From Thereva unica (lineage: Eukaryota; Arthropoda; Insecta; Diptera; Therevidae): 64,000 nt of DNA. A model generated the notes under the pieces. It saw only the letters and a list, made by a program, of their open reading frames with translations, was not told the origin of the DNA and searched no databases. The DNA lies in NCBI GenBank assembly GCA_949987705.1, contig OX465282.1:96088070-96152069 (forward strand), written 5' to 3'. The translations under genes and the position numbers were made by a program. Positions within the stretch are counted from its first letter, which is position 1. Every line of letters starts with the position of its first letter. Of the stretch, positions 55,169-64,000 are shown piece after piece.

Positions 55169-55380
55169 TTACATAAGTTATCGGCCATTTTGTGAAAAAA
55201 ATCCTTTTTGTCGTTTTTTCTAAATACCATATCTGATACGTTAATCTCGGTATGTGATGCCCGAAAAATGCGAAAAAAATTGAGGCTGTTCGTTATGATA
55301 TTGGCTATCAGTGGTTACAATCGAAAAATTTTATCACATAACCTCAAAAAAAAGCAAAAAGTTAAAAAACTGCTAAATTT

Positions 55381-56136
55381 TTAACTTCCCAGTATAGAAA
55401 GTTATTGTAATCGGTCCGAAAATCGAAATCGAAAATTTCGACGTATTTTCATCTTTCAAGGTCCCAGGAGCATTTTAAGCAAAAAATTGGGAGGAAGTAT
55501 GTGTGTGTGTGTGTATGTGCGTACGGATGTGGTCATTTTTTCCTGCACAATATCGCGCGACCCAAAACTGATATCGACATCTTTGAGGTGTCGTTCGAAG
55601 CGTATTAACCGAAATATGATCTGAAAAGATTTTCATGAAATTCGGTCCAGCAGTTTTTATGTTTAAGCGACGTAAGTGATTTTTGTACCTGCACGATATC
55701 GCCCGAACCACGAAAGATATTGACTTACTTGAGGTGCCGTTCGAAGCGTATTAGCGACAATATAATCTGAAAAGATTTTTATAATATTCGGTCCAGCGGT
55801 TTTTTGGTTTAAATGACTTAAGTGATTTTTGTACCTGCACGATACCGCGCGAACTAAAAACTATATCGACTTCATTGAGGTGCCGAAGAACATTAATACA
55901 TCAATTTTATATACATTTTCGTCATCCTAATCTTATGTATAAGTGCGCACATTTAGTTTGTCATTTTAGCGAAAATATTGATAAACAATTGTGACAAATT
56001 CTCGGTATTATACATATATTCTATATTGCCTATTGTTCATTTATTATTAAAATATCCAATCATAATATTCAACATCCATCATACAGGGAAGTTGGTCGTG
56101 TGGACCGAAAGGGTCGAACCCACATCCCAACTAGTT
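55381..56136 (-). repeat. CGATATCG-family repeat, copy at 55.4 kb
   Basis: This is the reverse-oriented copy: it opens with the 3' block inverted (TTAACTTCCCAGTATAGAAA, ATTGTAATCGGTCC). It has three or more units (AATATCGCGCGA at 55,550; CACGATATCGCCCGA at 55,690; CACGATACCGCGCGA at 55,838) and closes at about 56,136 with the inverted 5' block (CCGAAAGGGTCGAACCCACA, CCCAACTAG). The copies at 53.5 and 55.4 kb face each other across the SINE. Confidence 0.8.
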
Positions 56137-56139
56137 TTT

Positions 56140-57870
56140 TTTTGCTTTTATTTTTTTTATTTTCCAGAATTTATACTTTATATTGTGAACAAAAACTGGT
56201 TGAAATTTCATCTCAAAATATCTTATACAAGTCAAATTGACTTCGAATTTGAAAAGCGATTGGACAATAATTTTTGTGCATCGCATCCTATGAGGTTCTT
56301 TCTTTTTGTAAAATGTAGGTTCTTTTAATCGCTTTATGATGGTATGTTTGCAGGCTTAGTTATGAGCCTCATCTCAGTGCTTGATTGTGCTGAGTAGGTA
56401 TTATGTTGGCTCAGCTGAGAAGTGCGCCTTCTGTGCTAGAAGGGTTTACTCTATTACTAACAAGCAAAATTTTTAAAATTAAAAACAATGATAAAAATGA
56501 ATCGAAAATCGTAATTTTTTTGCATTTTTTCGTAATATTTTTCGAAAATTTTCACAACTTGCGACTTTTTTTGGAATATAAACGTCGAATACGAAACGTC
56601 TTAATATATCTACCAATTCGTCCATCTCCCGGCTTATTATGTGTGTCTCGTGGCATATAAACACTTTTCTTTTGTGCTACTTTTATTTAATATCTTCATC
56701 TTATTCTGTCCTTCTTTATACAGATCTTTCATTTGCGTTTTGGGATTATATAAATTTTAATTTATATTCCACCCCGAGCAAAATGTCCGTTCTTAGTCTG
56801 AAATAGTCCAGCATAGTGTCAAAATACATACATACCTACATGGTATCCAAAAGAGGCACAGTAAGTTTGAATAAAAATAGGACTCGCCCACACTTAGCTT
56901 GAAGCGCGCATGGTATGCTTGAGTAAAAATTCTACTTTTCCAAATTAAGCCCGCTACAGGCACGAACAGAATAATTCAAACAAAGCACGCTACGCTCACA
57001 CTTTTTTAGACAAAAGGGAGCAAAATTGGAGCTTTTAAAAATTTTGTAGGGCGAAGAGAATGGGCAATTATATTGGTGACTATAAAGGGTGCTATTAGCA
57101 TATTCAGTAGACTCGTTCTCGTGCAATTGCACAGGTCAAGCAGCATTGGACGTGGTTAGTAGTTAGTTGGGGGACCGCTTGGGTAAATGGCACTTGCGTT
57201 TGGAATGGTCAATTACGAATATATTCATATCTGTGTAACAGAGGCATGCATATCTCTAGCGGTAGTACATAGATTTTCATGCCTGTAGCGTGTATATCCG
57301 TATGGCAGGCGCATTTGTTCGTTATAGGTGCTAGTTAAGGACGCGTATATGCTTTTCAAAAAAGTAACCAACTAAATTATTTTTTCTCGGGATGTGAGTT
57401 ACATAAGTATTTGTAATCTCTCTACATTAAAAAGCCAAAAGTGCTTGCGCCAATTCGATTATTTTGAGTTTATTGTATTTTTGTATTCAGTATTTTATTC
57501 TTAATCATTGTCATAACTCTTGTCTTAAACTGCACTATGCTTGCTGAGTTATCGGACCGGCAAAAGTGCTTATGTGCACATTTGCGCCTGTACTTCAACA
57601 CTGAATAACTCTGGTATTGTTTAGCCGATTCCGACAAATGTATACGATTCTGAAACGTCGTTCAGTGCCATTTTAGCTATGAGGCAAGACGATTTTCTCG
57701 AGACACATATTTTGCACTTATGTAATTCTGACAGTGTACTATAGATCTGTCGCAGCTGAAAATTGAGTAATGTATACGCTAAGGCAGATTGCAGAAATAT
57801 CAAAAAATTACTCATCGATTCTCAACGAATCGAGAATTTTTGAACGAATAAAAAGTACTCACTGAGTAAT
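56140..57870. other. Unassigned stretch
   Basis: AT-rich, no element ends and no coding frames with recognisable features. It may be host non-coding sequence. Confidence 0.35.
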
Positions 57871-57887
57871 TTTCTTTAGATTCTACT

Positions 57888-57945
57888 CATGAGTGTTTAT
57901 TTATTCGCCAAACTTATTCATGAGTGTTTATTTATTCGTTAAACT
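57888..57945. repeat. Two-unit tandem repeat
   Basis: CATGAGTGTTTATTTATTCG occurs twice, starting at about 57,888 and 57,920, with AAACT between them. It has no clear role. Confidence 0.7.
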
Positions 57946-57959
57946 AAATACCTCAGAGA

Positions 57960-58685
57960 AGAAAACAAATCGATTAGTGTACTTATAGAGAAATCGTACT
58001 GGCATATATAAATTAGTTAATTCTAAAGAGCGTTAGAATTCAGGAAGATTTAAGTCTTTTTTTATAGGATGCCCTATTTATTGAAAGGAAGTAACATGAT
58101 CTATAATTGTTAAAGACCGATGCGGGTATTCCTTGACCAGTTTCGTATATCTTCTAAGTCGGATGTCTTCATGGAACTTAACAGATCATATCCAACAAAA
58201 CTGAACTTTAAGGCTGCCGTTGAGGACGTCTTAGGTAAGAGACGCGATAAGAAATTTTCTCCTAGTAGAAAGCGGCAAGAGGACACTTTGAGCCTGTCTA
58301 TGTGTTGTGAACCACAACAACAATAAAAGCAACATTGTAAGCGGACCACACGCTCGAATTACCCACACGCGCATTCACTTAAAAAACCGATTGTTCAAAA
58401 AGCTGAATAAGCACCCATGCGCAGTTTTAAGCCCTTTAGAATTTCATGTCACATTTTATGCGCACATTCAGCTATTGCTTTCAAGATATCCGATTTCAAT
58501 TTCCGTTGATAATTCAAGCACATGCGCTTCTCACTAGCGCATGTGATGAACCAGCATTTTTGCAACATTGTGGACTTTGAGCGTGTGGGCCGCGGTGCGA
58601 AGGAAACTGGCCGCCGAAAAGAAGTTTGGTGGGCAGTTCTCGTCGTGCCGCCGGTTTATTAAGTATGAATTAATTATTTCAATCG
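57960..58685. other. Unassigned stretch
   Basis: No gene or repeat ends. The frame at 58,120-58,326 and its reverse lack family features. Confidence 0.3.
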
Positions 58686-58695
58686 TTATTAAGAA

Positions 58696-58858
58696 ATACT
58701 TTTGTCTATTTGTGGAGTTATTACTACTTTTGTCTATCTTGTGTTAATAATAAAATCGTTTATATATATAAATACTTTTGTCTATTTGTGGAGTTATTAC
58801 TACTTTTGTCTATTTGTGGAGTTATTACTACTTTTGTCTATTTTGTGGAGTTATTACT
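58696..58858. repeat. Minisatellite, about 28-bp unit
   Basis: Units of CTTTTGTCTATTTGTGGAGT plus TATTACTA repeat about five times, with one variant stretch (GTGTTAATAATAAAATCG) between the first and the rest. Sequence turnover by slippage or unequal exchange is likely. Confidence 0.8.
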
Positions 58859-59019
58859 AAAATACGTTCATGTACAGTGAGTCAAGCAGTTGTCAGATAG
58901 CTTAAATTTACAATATTCGAGATCAGTAACCTACTTTTTAATAAATAAACCGTTTATAAGAAATAAATTTGCCCAACTTATTTAACTAAGCAACCGCAAT
59001 TCTGCATTTTAAACCGGAG

Positions 59020-59283
59020 GCCCGACGGGGATTCAACATATGTAGGGTGGTAGGCTTAGAAAATAACGCGGGCCATGTAGACTTGTCAGAGCAAAGAGGA
59101 TAAATTTCTTCTGTTAATTCATCCTGTTGCTATTTATGAGAAATATGCGATCCCAGATAGGATATGCATATTCCAGGATAGGGCGAACTAGAGAACAGAA
59201 GAGAGGATTTTTGTGACCCATATATTGTCGAATTCTTTAGCTCTTCTCTTTATAAAGCCAAGAAGGGTAGTAATATTATCATA
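59020..59283 (-). pseudogene. CR1/jockey-like element 2, thumb fragment
   Basis: The minus strand reads LLGFIKRRAKEFDNIWVTKI, then LSSVL, stop, FALSWNMHILSGI, with several stops. This corresponds to the region after the RT palm (compare LGFIKRWSKEFNSTLITKPL in the 60.6-62.3-kb protein). It is separated from its RT part (59,590-59,990) by the SINE and by a deletion. Confidence 0.65.
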
Positions 59284-59548
59284 CACCAAGCTCATGTCAT
59301 CGGTTAGTTGATGAGATACAACTCGTTTCAAGAAGCATAGCACTCCAGCGAGTTGTTTCTCGATGCCCGATGTCAGAGTCGCGAAATGGTTGGGAGTAGG
59401 TGGAATAAAATATCGCGGTTAGGTTGTGCCAGATCCTTCGTACTTGTCTCTCTCACGACTAGAGCTGCACTCTATACGAAAAAAATAGATTGTCGAACAG
59501 TACAAAGGGGTTTTCCATATGCCTCTAGTCTATCACATAAAAAAAATA
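59284..59548 (+). repeat. tRNA-derived SINE, 5'-truncated copy with A tail
   Basis: This is the inverse of 54,703-54,965, with blocks GCATGTCATCGG-like, CGAGTTGTTTCTCGATGCCC and AGAGTCGCGAAATGG, and an A-rich tail at about 59,534-59,548. The tRNA-like head is missing. It sits within the remains of a CR1/jockey-like element. Confidence 0.7.
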
Positions 59549-59589
59549 ATGCAAATTGAAATCAACATTTTGGCTAGGGCGACATCTAG

Positions 59590-60343
59590 ATCGACAATTT
59601 GATCGACTTGATTCAACACCGTGTCGTTGAGACGATAATAATACTGCTGTATATGATGAGTGTTTCAAATAGTTTGGGAATTGGTGATAAAATGGCAATA
59701 CCTCTGTAGTTATCCACTGAATGCTTATCAGACGCCTTATGGATTGGTATGAGGTAGGAAGGTAGGGTAGGAGGGAATGAGATATGATTTGAACATCGTT
59801 CCAAAAAACTAGGGGGCAGATTGTCATGATTGTTTAAACCGGTCAGTATATCTTCAATCGACGGGGATATATCATCTATGAGAACCGAAATGTGCGCATC
59901 AGTTAGATCAGTGTGCATTGGAACAGAGTTGGGACAATACATTTCACTGAACATATCAGCAAACATGTTACAAATTACTTGGGGGTATGAGGAGTGATTC
60001 TACCATTTGTCATTGTTGAAGGATAGCCTTTCGTTTTAAACGAACGAAATCGAAAATATTTTTGGGGTATTTTATAATACTATCTCCAACGGAATTGATG
60101 TATGCAGTATAGGCCTCATGTGACCTAAGATTAAATTCTGAGGCTAACCTATTGTATTCCAGTTTCAATTCCTCAGTTACATTAGTGCTTTTTTTTATCA
60201 GGTCAGGTGTTTCTTGCCGGATCTGAGACGTATTAAGATATGTTCAAAAAATTGTGAACCGTTGGTTGTTATGAGTTCACTACTTAAAGGGTCTCTGACG
60301 GCTAATAGTACTTCTTCTCCTCTTGTAATACCGGAGGAATTGT
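59590..60343 (-). pseudogene. CR1/jockey-like element 2, endonuclease to RT start
   Basis: From right to left on the minus strand: endonuclease (GEEVLLAVRDPLSSELITTN, GSQFFEHILIRLRSGKKHL), pre-RT region (EELKLEYNRLASEFNLRSHE, YTAYINSVGDSIIKYPKNIF), then RT start (LTGLNNHDNLPPSFLERCSN, YLIPIHKASDKHSVDNYRGI, AILSPIPKLFETLI). The endonuclease is internally deleted, and frameshifts occur near 60,195 and 59,990. The palm is missing. It differs from the neighbouring 60.57-62.27-kb protein, so it is a second family. Confidence 0.75.
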
Positions 60344-60569
60344 AGTAATAATAATAATAATAGAGTTTCCCTTCTTGTGAAGAAACATTTACCTGAGAAA
60401 CATTTACCACGACCACGTGGGCTCGGCTGAGACATGCAAACATAAAAAATTAAGTACCAATAAAAAATTGCATGCGAAACACATAAACAGTCATGAGAGA
60501 ACAAAGAGACTCCTTTTAAGTAGATCTTTGTTCGTGCTCACGCTAAAAACATTAATATTTTTATTTACA

Positions 60570-62267
60570 TTAATGAACATGCTCAAATCGGCCATAATTG
60601 GTGTTAGAGGAGTTGATGTGTAAGAGCGGTGGTCCTCTCAGATTGTATCGGCTCTCTCTAAACGACGCACGACGACTTAGAAAACCTGAGTCGACACGTC
60701 CATTAAGAAGCTGGTGGACGAAAACAACATCGGCCACCTCACGACACTTGTGGAGAGTGTTTAAGTTGAGTAACTTAAGTCGGTATTCATATGGTGGAAG
60801 AATTAAAGGGTCTTCCCAAGGAAGGTGATTCAATGCGAATAGAACGAGCCTACGTTGAACCGACTCAATTTTTCCAACATGCGAAGAATAGTGAGGAGAC
60901 CAAACCTGGGACGCATATTCAAGTAAAGGTCTGACAAGCGAAATGTAGAGGGGTTTAGTGATCAGGGTGCTGTTAAATTCTTTGGACCACCTTTTAATAA
61001 AGCCCAAGACTAAGCTGCTCTTGGAAGAAATATAGTTGATATGAGTAGAAAAGTCCAGCTTGGTGTCAAATCTAATCCCGAGATCTTTGACAAAATTAAC
61101 ACGGGGGACACCCTCACTAAAGAATGAGTAGTTATAAATTATAGGATCACGTCGCCTACAAAAAGTCATGACTTCGCATTTACTAATATTAAGAACCAGG
61201 TTGTTGTTAGCGCACCAGGAGTAAAAGGTGTCGAGGTCGACTTGCAAAAGTTTGCAGTCCTCCATACTCTTTACGTGACGGTACAATTTGATGTCATCAG
61301 CATAAATCAGGATTCTGCAGTGTCTTAGCAAGGTAACAATATCATCAATAGAAAGAATAAAGAGGATAGGGCCAAGATGACTGCCTTGAGGGACACCGGA
61401 TGACGCCTCAATGGTCGCGGATTTGGATCCACGGAAAAGGACTTGGTAGGTCCTGTCAGCTAAGTAGGACTGGAACCATACTAGAAGGGCTTGAGGGAAA
61501 CCTAACTTTTTTAGTTTGAAAAGTATAATGGAGTGGGAAAGCTTGTCAAATGCCTTACTGAACTCAGTGTAAACACAATCCGTTTGGCAACCGGAAACGA
61601 AGCCTTCAACAGCATGGGAAGTGAATTCGAGGAGATTGGTGGTAGTGGAACGAGCTGGAAGAAAACCATGTTGGTTCGTAGAAATAAGTTTCTTGCAGAT
61701 GGGCACGATTGCAGAATAAATGATTGACTCAAAAAGCTTTGGTATGACAGACAGCTTGGCAATTGGTCTGTAATTCGATATTTCGTTCTTGCTACCACTT
61801 TTGTGAATAGGAATTATGAACGAATTCTTCCAAAGAGTAGGGAAATACCCTTTATCTAAGGATTTTTTAAAAAGGGTTTTCAGTGGAGACTGGAGAGCCT
61901 CCACACAGGATTTAAGGACAGCAGGAGGGATACCGTCAGGGCCAGAAGTGAAATCGTATGGGAGTTCATCAATATGTTTCACGATATCGTCTCGGTGTGG
62001 AGTTATGTAACGAAAATTATTGTCATTAGGCTGAAAGTTGGAAGGAGTGAAAGATTGGTGAAAGAATGAAGCAAACATGTTGCAAATCGAGGAAGACTCA
62101 CTACTAGACCAGTTAGTGTGCTGCATAGTATTTGGGTAGTTATCGACTTTTTTCTTAGAGTTGACAAATTTAAAGAAGTTTCTAGGATCAGTATACACCT
62201 GGTCCCTCATGCTGCTGAGAAATCTATAGATACTCCTGCTGCAGTCTAGGATCTGTCTCTGTCGCAT
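60570..62267 (-). CDS. CR1/jockey-like reverse transcriptase, 565-codon open frame
   Basis: This uninterrupted frame covers the pre-RT region, RT and thumb. Motifs: TSGPDGIPPAVLKSCVEALQ (about 107-126), FIIPIHKSGSKNEISNYRPI, QHGFLPARSTTTNLLEF, motif A at about 233-241 reading YTEFSKAFD, SSGVPQGSHLGPILFILSID (about 289-308), and motif C LIYADDIKLYR (about 320-330). Then come NLVLNISKCEVMTF, LGIRFDTKLDFSTHINYISS, SLVRPLLEYASQVWSPHYSS and VQRRLVLFALNHLP. In motif A the catalytic aspartate (family YTDFSKAFD) is glutamate, so activity is doubtful despite the open frame. The shown start lies in a 33-bp tandem repeat, so the true upstream coding part (endonuclease) is broken. The last about 20 residues (VNKNINVFSVSTNKDLLKRS) are in another frame at 60,510-60,570. 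Confidence 0.85.
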   Translation of the reverse strand: MRQRQILDCSRSIYRFLSSMRDQVYTDPRNFFKFVNSKKKVDNYPNTMQHTNWSSSESSSICNMFASFFHQSFTPSNFQPNDNNFRYITPHRDDIVKHIDELPYDFTSGPDGIPPAVLKSCVEALQSPLKTLFKKSLDKGYFPTLWKNSFIIPIHKSGSKNEISNYRPIAKLSVIPKLFESIIYSAIVPICKKLISTNQHGFLPARSTTTNLLEFTSHAVEGFVSGCQTDCVYTEFSKAFDKLSHSIILFKLKKLGFPQALLVWFQSYLADRTYQVLFRGSKSATIEASSGVPQGSHLGPILFILSIDDIVTLLRHCRILIYADDIKLYRHVKSMEDCKLLQVDLDTFYSWCANNNLVLNISKCEVMTFCRRRDPIIYNYSFFSEGVPRVNFVKDLGIRFDTKLDFSTHINYISSKSSLVLGFIKRWSKEFNSTLITKPLYISLVRPLLEYASQVWSPHYSSHVGKIESVQRRLVLFALNHLPWEDPLILPPYEYRLKLLNLNTLHKCREVADVVFVHQLLNGRVDSGFLSRRASFRESRYNLRGPPLLHINSSNTNYGRFEHVH

Positions 62268-62298
62268 CTATAGATACTCCTGCTGCAGTCTAGGATCT
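62222..62298. repeat. 33-bp direct duplication at the RT frame start
   Basis: ATCTATAGATACTCCTGCTG plus 13 more bases occurs at 62,222-62,254 and 62,266-62,298, a period of 44 bp. It overlaps the apparent start of the 565-codon frame and breaks continuity with the upstream endonuclease. Confidence 0.85.
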
Positions 62299-62299
62299 C

Positions 62300-62750
62300 C
62301 TTATTTAGGAAAGTCTCATTCAACCATGTTTCGGTGAACACGAGTATATTGAACTGGCACGAATTTGCGTCGATAAAGAGATTTTTCAGTTAGCCTCTCA
62401 TACCACTTCAGCTGTGATAGAAGAGCCTTATATCTTCTAGTTGGCTTGGTTTATGCTGAAGAGTTGAGATCGGATTAGTCGTTGGAGAAGTGAGTAGTTA
62501 GGGACGATAACATCTACGCATTTAATCACGGCTTTTTTGGAGCTCTGTGACAGAAGGCACCCTGGGCTTTCTCCACACGCGGGCTGAGGTGGTGGAGGAT
62601 TTCAGAGAAATGGACTATTCATGGAAATTTCGTTGATATCAGAGTAAGAGCGACCGCCGACGATAATGTGACTGCGGGACAAATTTGGATAGGAAGACAA
62701 TGGATTACAAGGATTTAAACAAGTACTCTCCACCCATTCGTTATCCCTAC
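62300..62750 (-). pseudogene. Decayed endonuclease-to-RT linker of element 1
   Basis: Continuous with element 1 by position. Traces such as SRSHIIVGGRSYSDIN (near 62,650-62,690, minus) fit the end of an apurinic-type endonuclease, but frames change repeatedly. Assignment rests mainly on position. Confidence 0.35.
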
Positions 62751-62964
62751 TTCCAATTTGCTAGATTCAGTTAACAAGATAATTCGAGGAGGGCGGTAAA
62801 CCACAGTGACTAGACATTCACGATAGCCACAGCAAACTTCAATGCTAAGGAACTCCAAAACATTAGGTACAGATACAGATTACTCCACCAAAAGAACGAC
62901 TTTTTCGATCATTTCTGAGCAGATTGTAGCCATCTAACGGAACAAATTTCGAAGGGACATGATC

Positions 62965-64000
62965 GCATAATGCGGGCTCAAACACCAGTATAGATCCACA
63001 CATATTACCTCGCGCTCTTTCTAAGTACAATGGTTACATTTCTTACACGTTTACTAAAACAAATATAATGAAACTGCTAAAAAGTTTTAATGTACTAAAA
63101 CTCTGTATTCCTTTTCAGTATCTAACAAAACCTAAAAACTTCTAAAAACCACCATCAATTATTCGCATATCTTTAAACATTTCGTCTTCATCTGTCGGTC
63201 TCAGTTCATATAACAAAAATGATCTGCCAAACTGTCGAACACAATTGACAAGACTGACTAATAATATTAATGACTTTCACCGAATCAAACTTATCAAATA
63301 AAAAGCCGTTCAAGGATTTTACCTGAAGGGAAAATTTTTGTGGCAAAGGACAGATTAATTAATTAATGAACCTTAACTAATTGATGCGAAAATGGATGAA
63401 AGCTTACCAGAATTTATGTTAACTTCCTGAGTGTTTTCTACCTTAAATTATCATTAAATATGTGCATTTTTATACAAAACTGAAAATGTATTCATTCAGC
63501 CCAAAGCGACTTCAATTAATGAAAAAGGAAATGTTTCGAATTTGCAAATATGTAATGCGAAAACGAAAAATTGATTTAATTTTTTTTTTTTTTGTAAATT
63601 GGTAGCAAGTCTTTCTCCTCCTCTTTGCTTGAGCATCCTTTAAATTCATTTTGACTTAGCTGAGATTCGTTTCCCTTAAAAATAAAATCCCATAAACAAC
63701 AAGCAAACTTCCATCAGGACTTTGCCTTAATGCTTTGGAAAATCTCTTCCATACATTTTGATAATAAAAAATTCATAGAGGTGTTGGAAGTTTATTCAAA
63801 TCAAATAAAGAAAAAATCAAGAAGGATTCATTCAGAAACACTCGAGTTAAAAAAAATGACAAAGACATGTTTCCAGCCGAAGAAGGTCCTTCGGTTGGGA
63901 ACTAGGCTATGGAGGGAAACGCAAACCTGACATTTATTATTCACGTGTATCTCTCATAAATAATTAAAATGGATTTTCAGGGTAATTTAGTGATTGATGT
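62965..64000. other. Unassigned stretch at window end
   Basis: AT-rich with no gene or element ends. The 66-codon plus frame at 63,730 has no family features. Confidence 0.35.

Larger units (their letters stand above)
60343..62960 (-). mobile_element. CR1/jockey-like retrotransposon, element 1
   Basis: It extends from endonuclease remains (LDGYNLLRNDRKSRSFGGVI near 62,890-62,950; TVVYRPP-like near 62,790) through a long open RT frame to a 3' end with a (ATT)n repeat at about 60,345-60,366, the typical short tandem 3' terminus. It abuts element 2 directly at 60,343. Target duplications are not recognised. Confidence 0.65.

Noticed and set aside
57888..58858. CRISPR array (regular repeats at 57.9 and 58.7 kb)
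   Set aside because: Direct tandem units without distinct spacers, in eukaryotic DNA with no cas genes.

Overview
The window is AT-rich eukaryotic DNA, almost certainly from an arthropod and most likely an insect. There are no operons or bacterial-type genes. Recognisable coding matter is all transposon-derived: RTE-, CR1/jockey- and LOA-like reverse transcriptases, a Tc1 transposase and Helitron helicase, with hAT-type, TTA-flanked and foldback non-autonomous elements and tRNA-derived SINEs around them. No host protein gene could be established. The species cannot be named from the sequence.

Layout. 1-2.8 kb is one copy of a repeat that recurs at 49.95-51.2 kb; this copy carries extra inserted MITEs and a tRNA-like SINE. 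2.8-5.5 kb holds RTE remnants, including a 5'-truncated RTE insertion with a 14-bp target duplication. 6.3-7.3 kb is a cluster of inverted-repeat elements. 7.3-12 kb is largely non-repetitive and could hold an untranslated exon. 12.06-13.98 kb is a hAT-like element (8-bp duplication) filled with a decayed Helitron helicase. 14-17.2 kb has RTE and LOA-like remnants. 17.6-22.7 kb is Helitron territory with a Tc1 element inserted in it, itself carrying a MITE. 24-26.4 kb is a decayed endonuclease/RT element split by a 131-bp foldback MITE.

27-38 kb has two copies of a CR1/jockey-like RT, one split by a 933-bp DNA element. It also has a three-layer nest at 29.6-32.8 kb: a CR1-like element hit by an RTE and by a hAT-type MITE. 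39.1-41.6 kb is an almost open RTE inserted in the coding region of an older RTE-like element. 41.6-44.9 kb is mostly featureless. 44.9-56.1 kb holds hAT-type elements, foldbacks, a Helitron with both ends, a tRNA-SINE, and copies of an uncharacterised repeat family built on a palindromic CGATATCG motif. 59-63 kb has two CR1/jockey-like elements, one with a 565-codon open frame.

The window therefore reads as a layered record of insertions. Many layers can be ordered because target duplications and restored continuity across insertions are visible. Element families were assigned by eye from motifs, termini and duplications; no database search was run.
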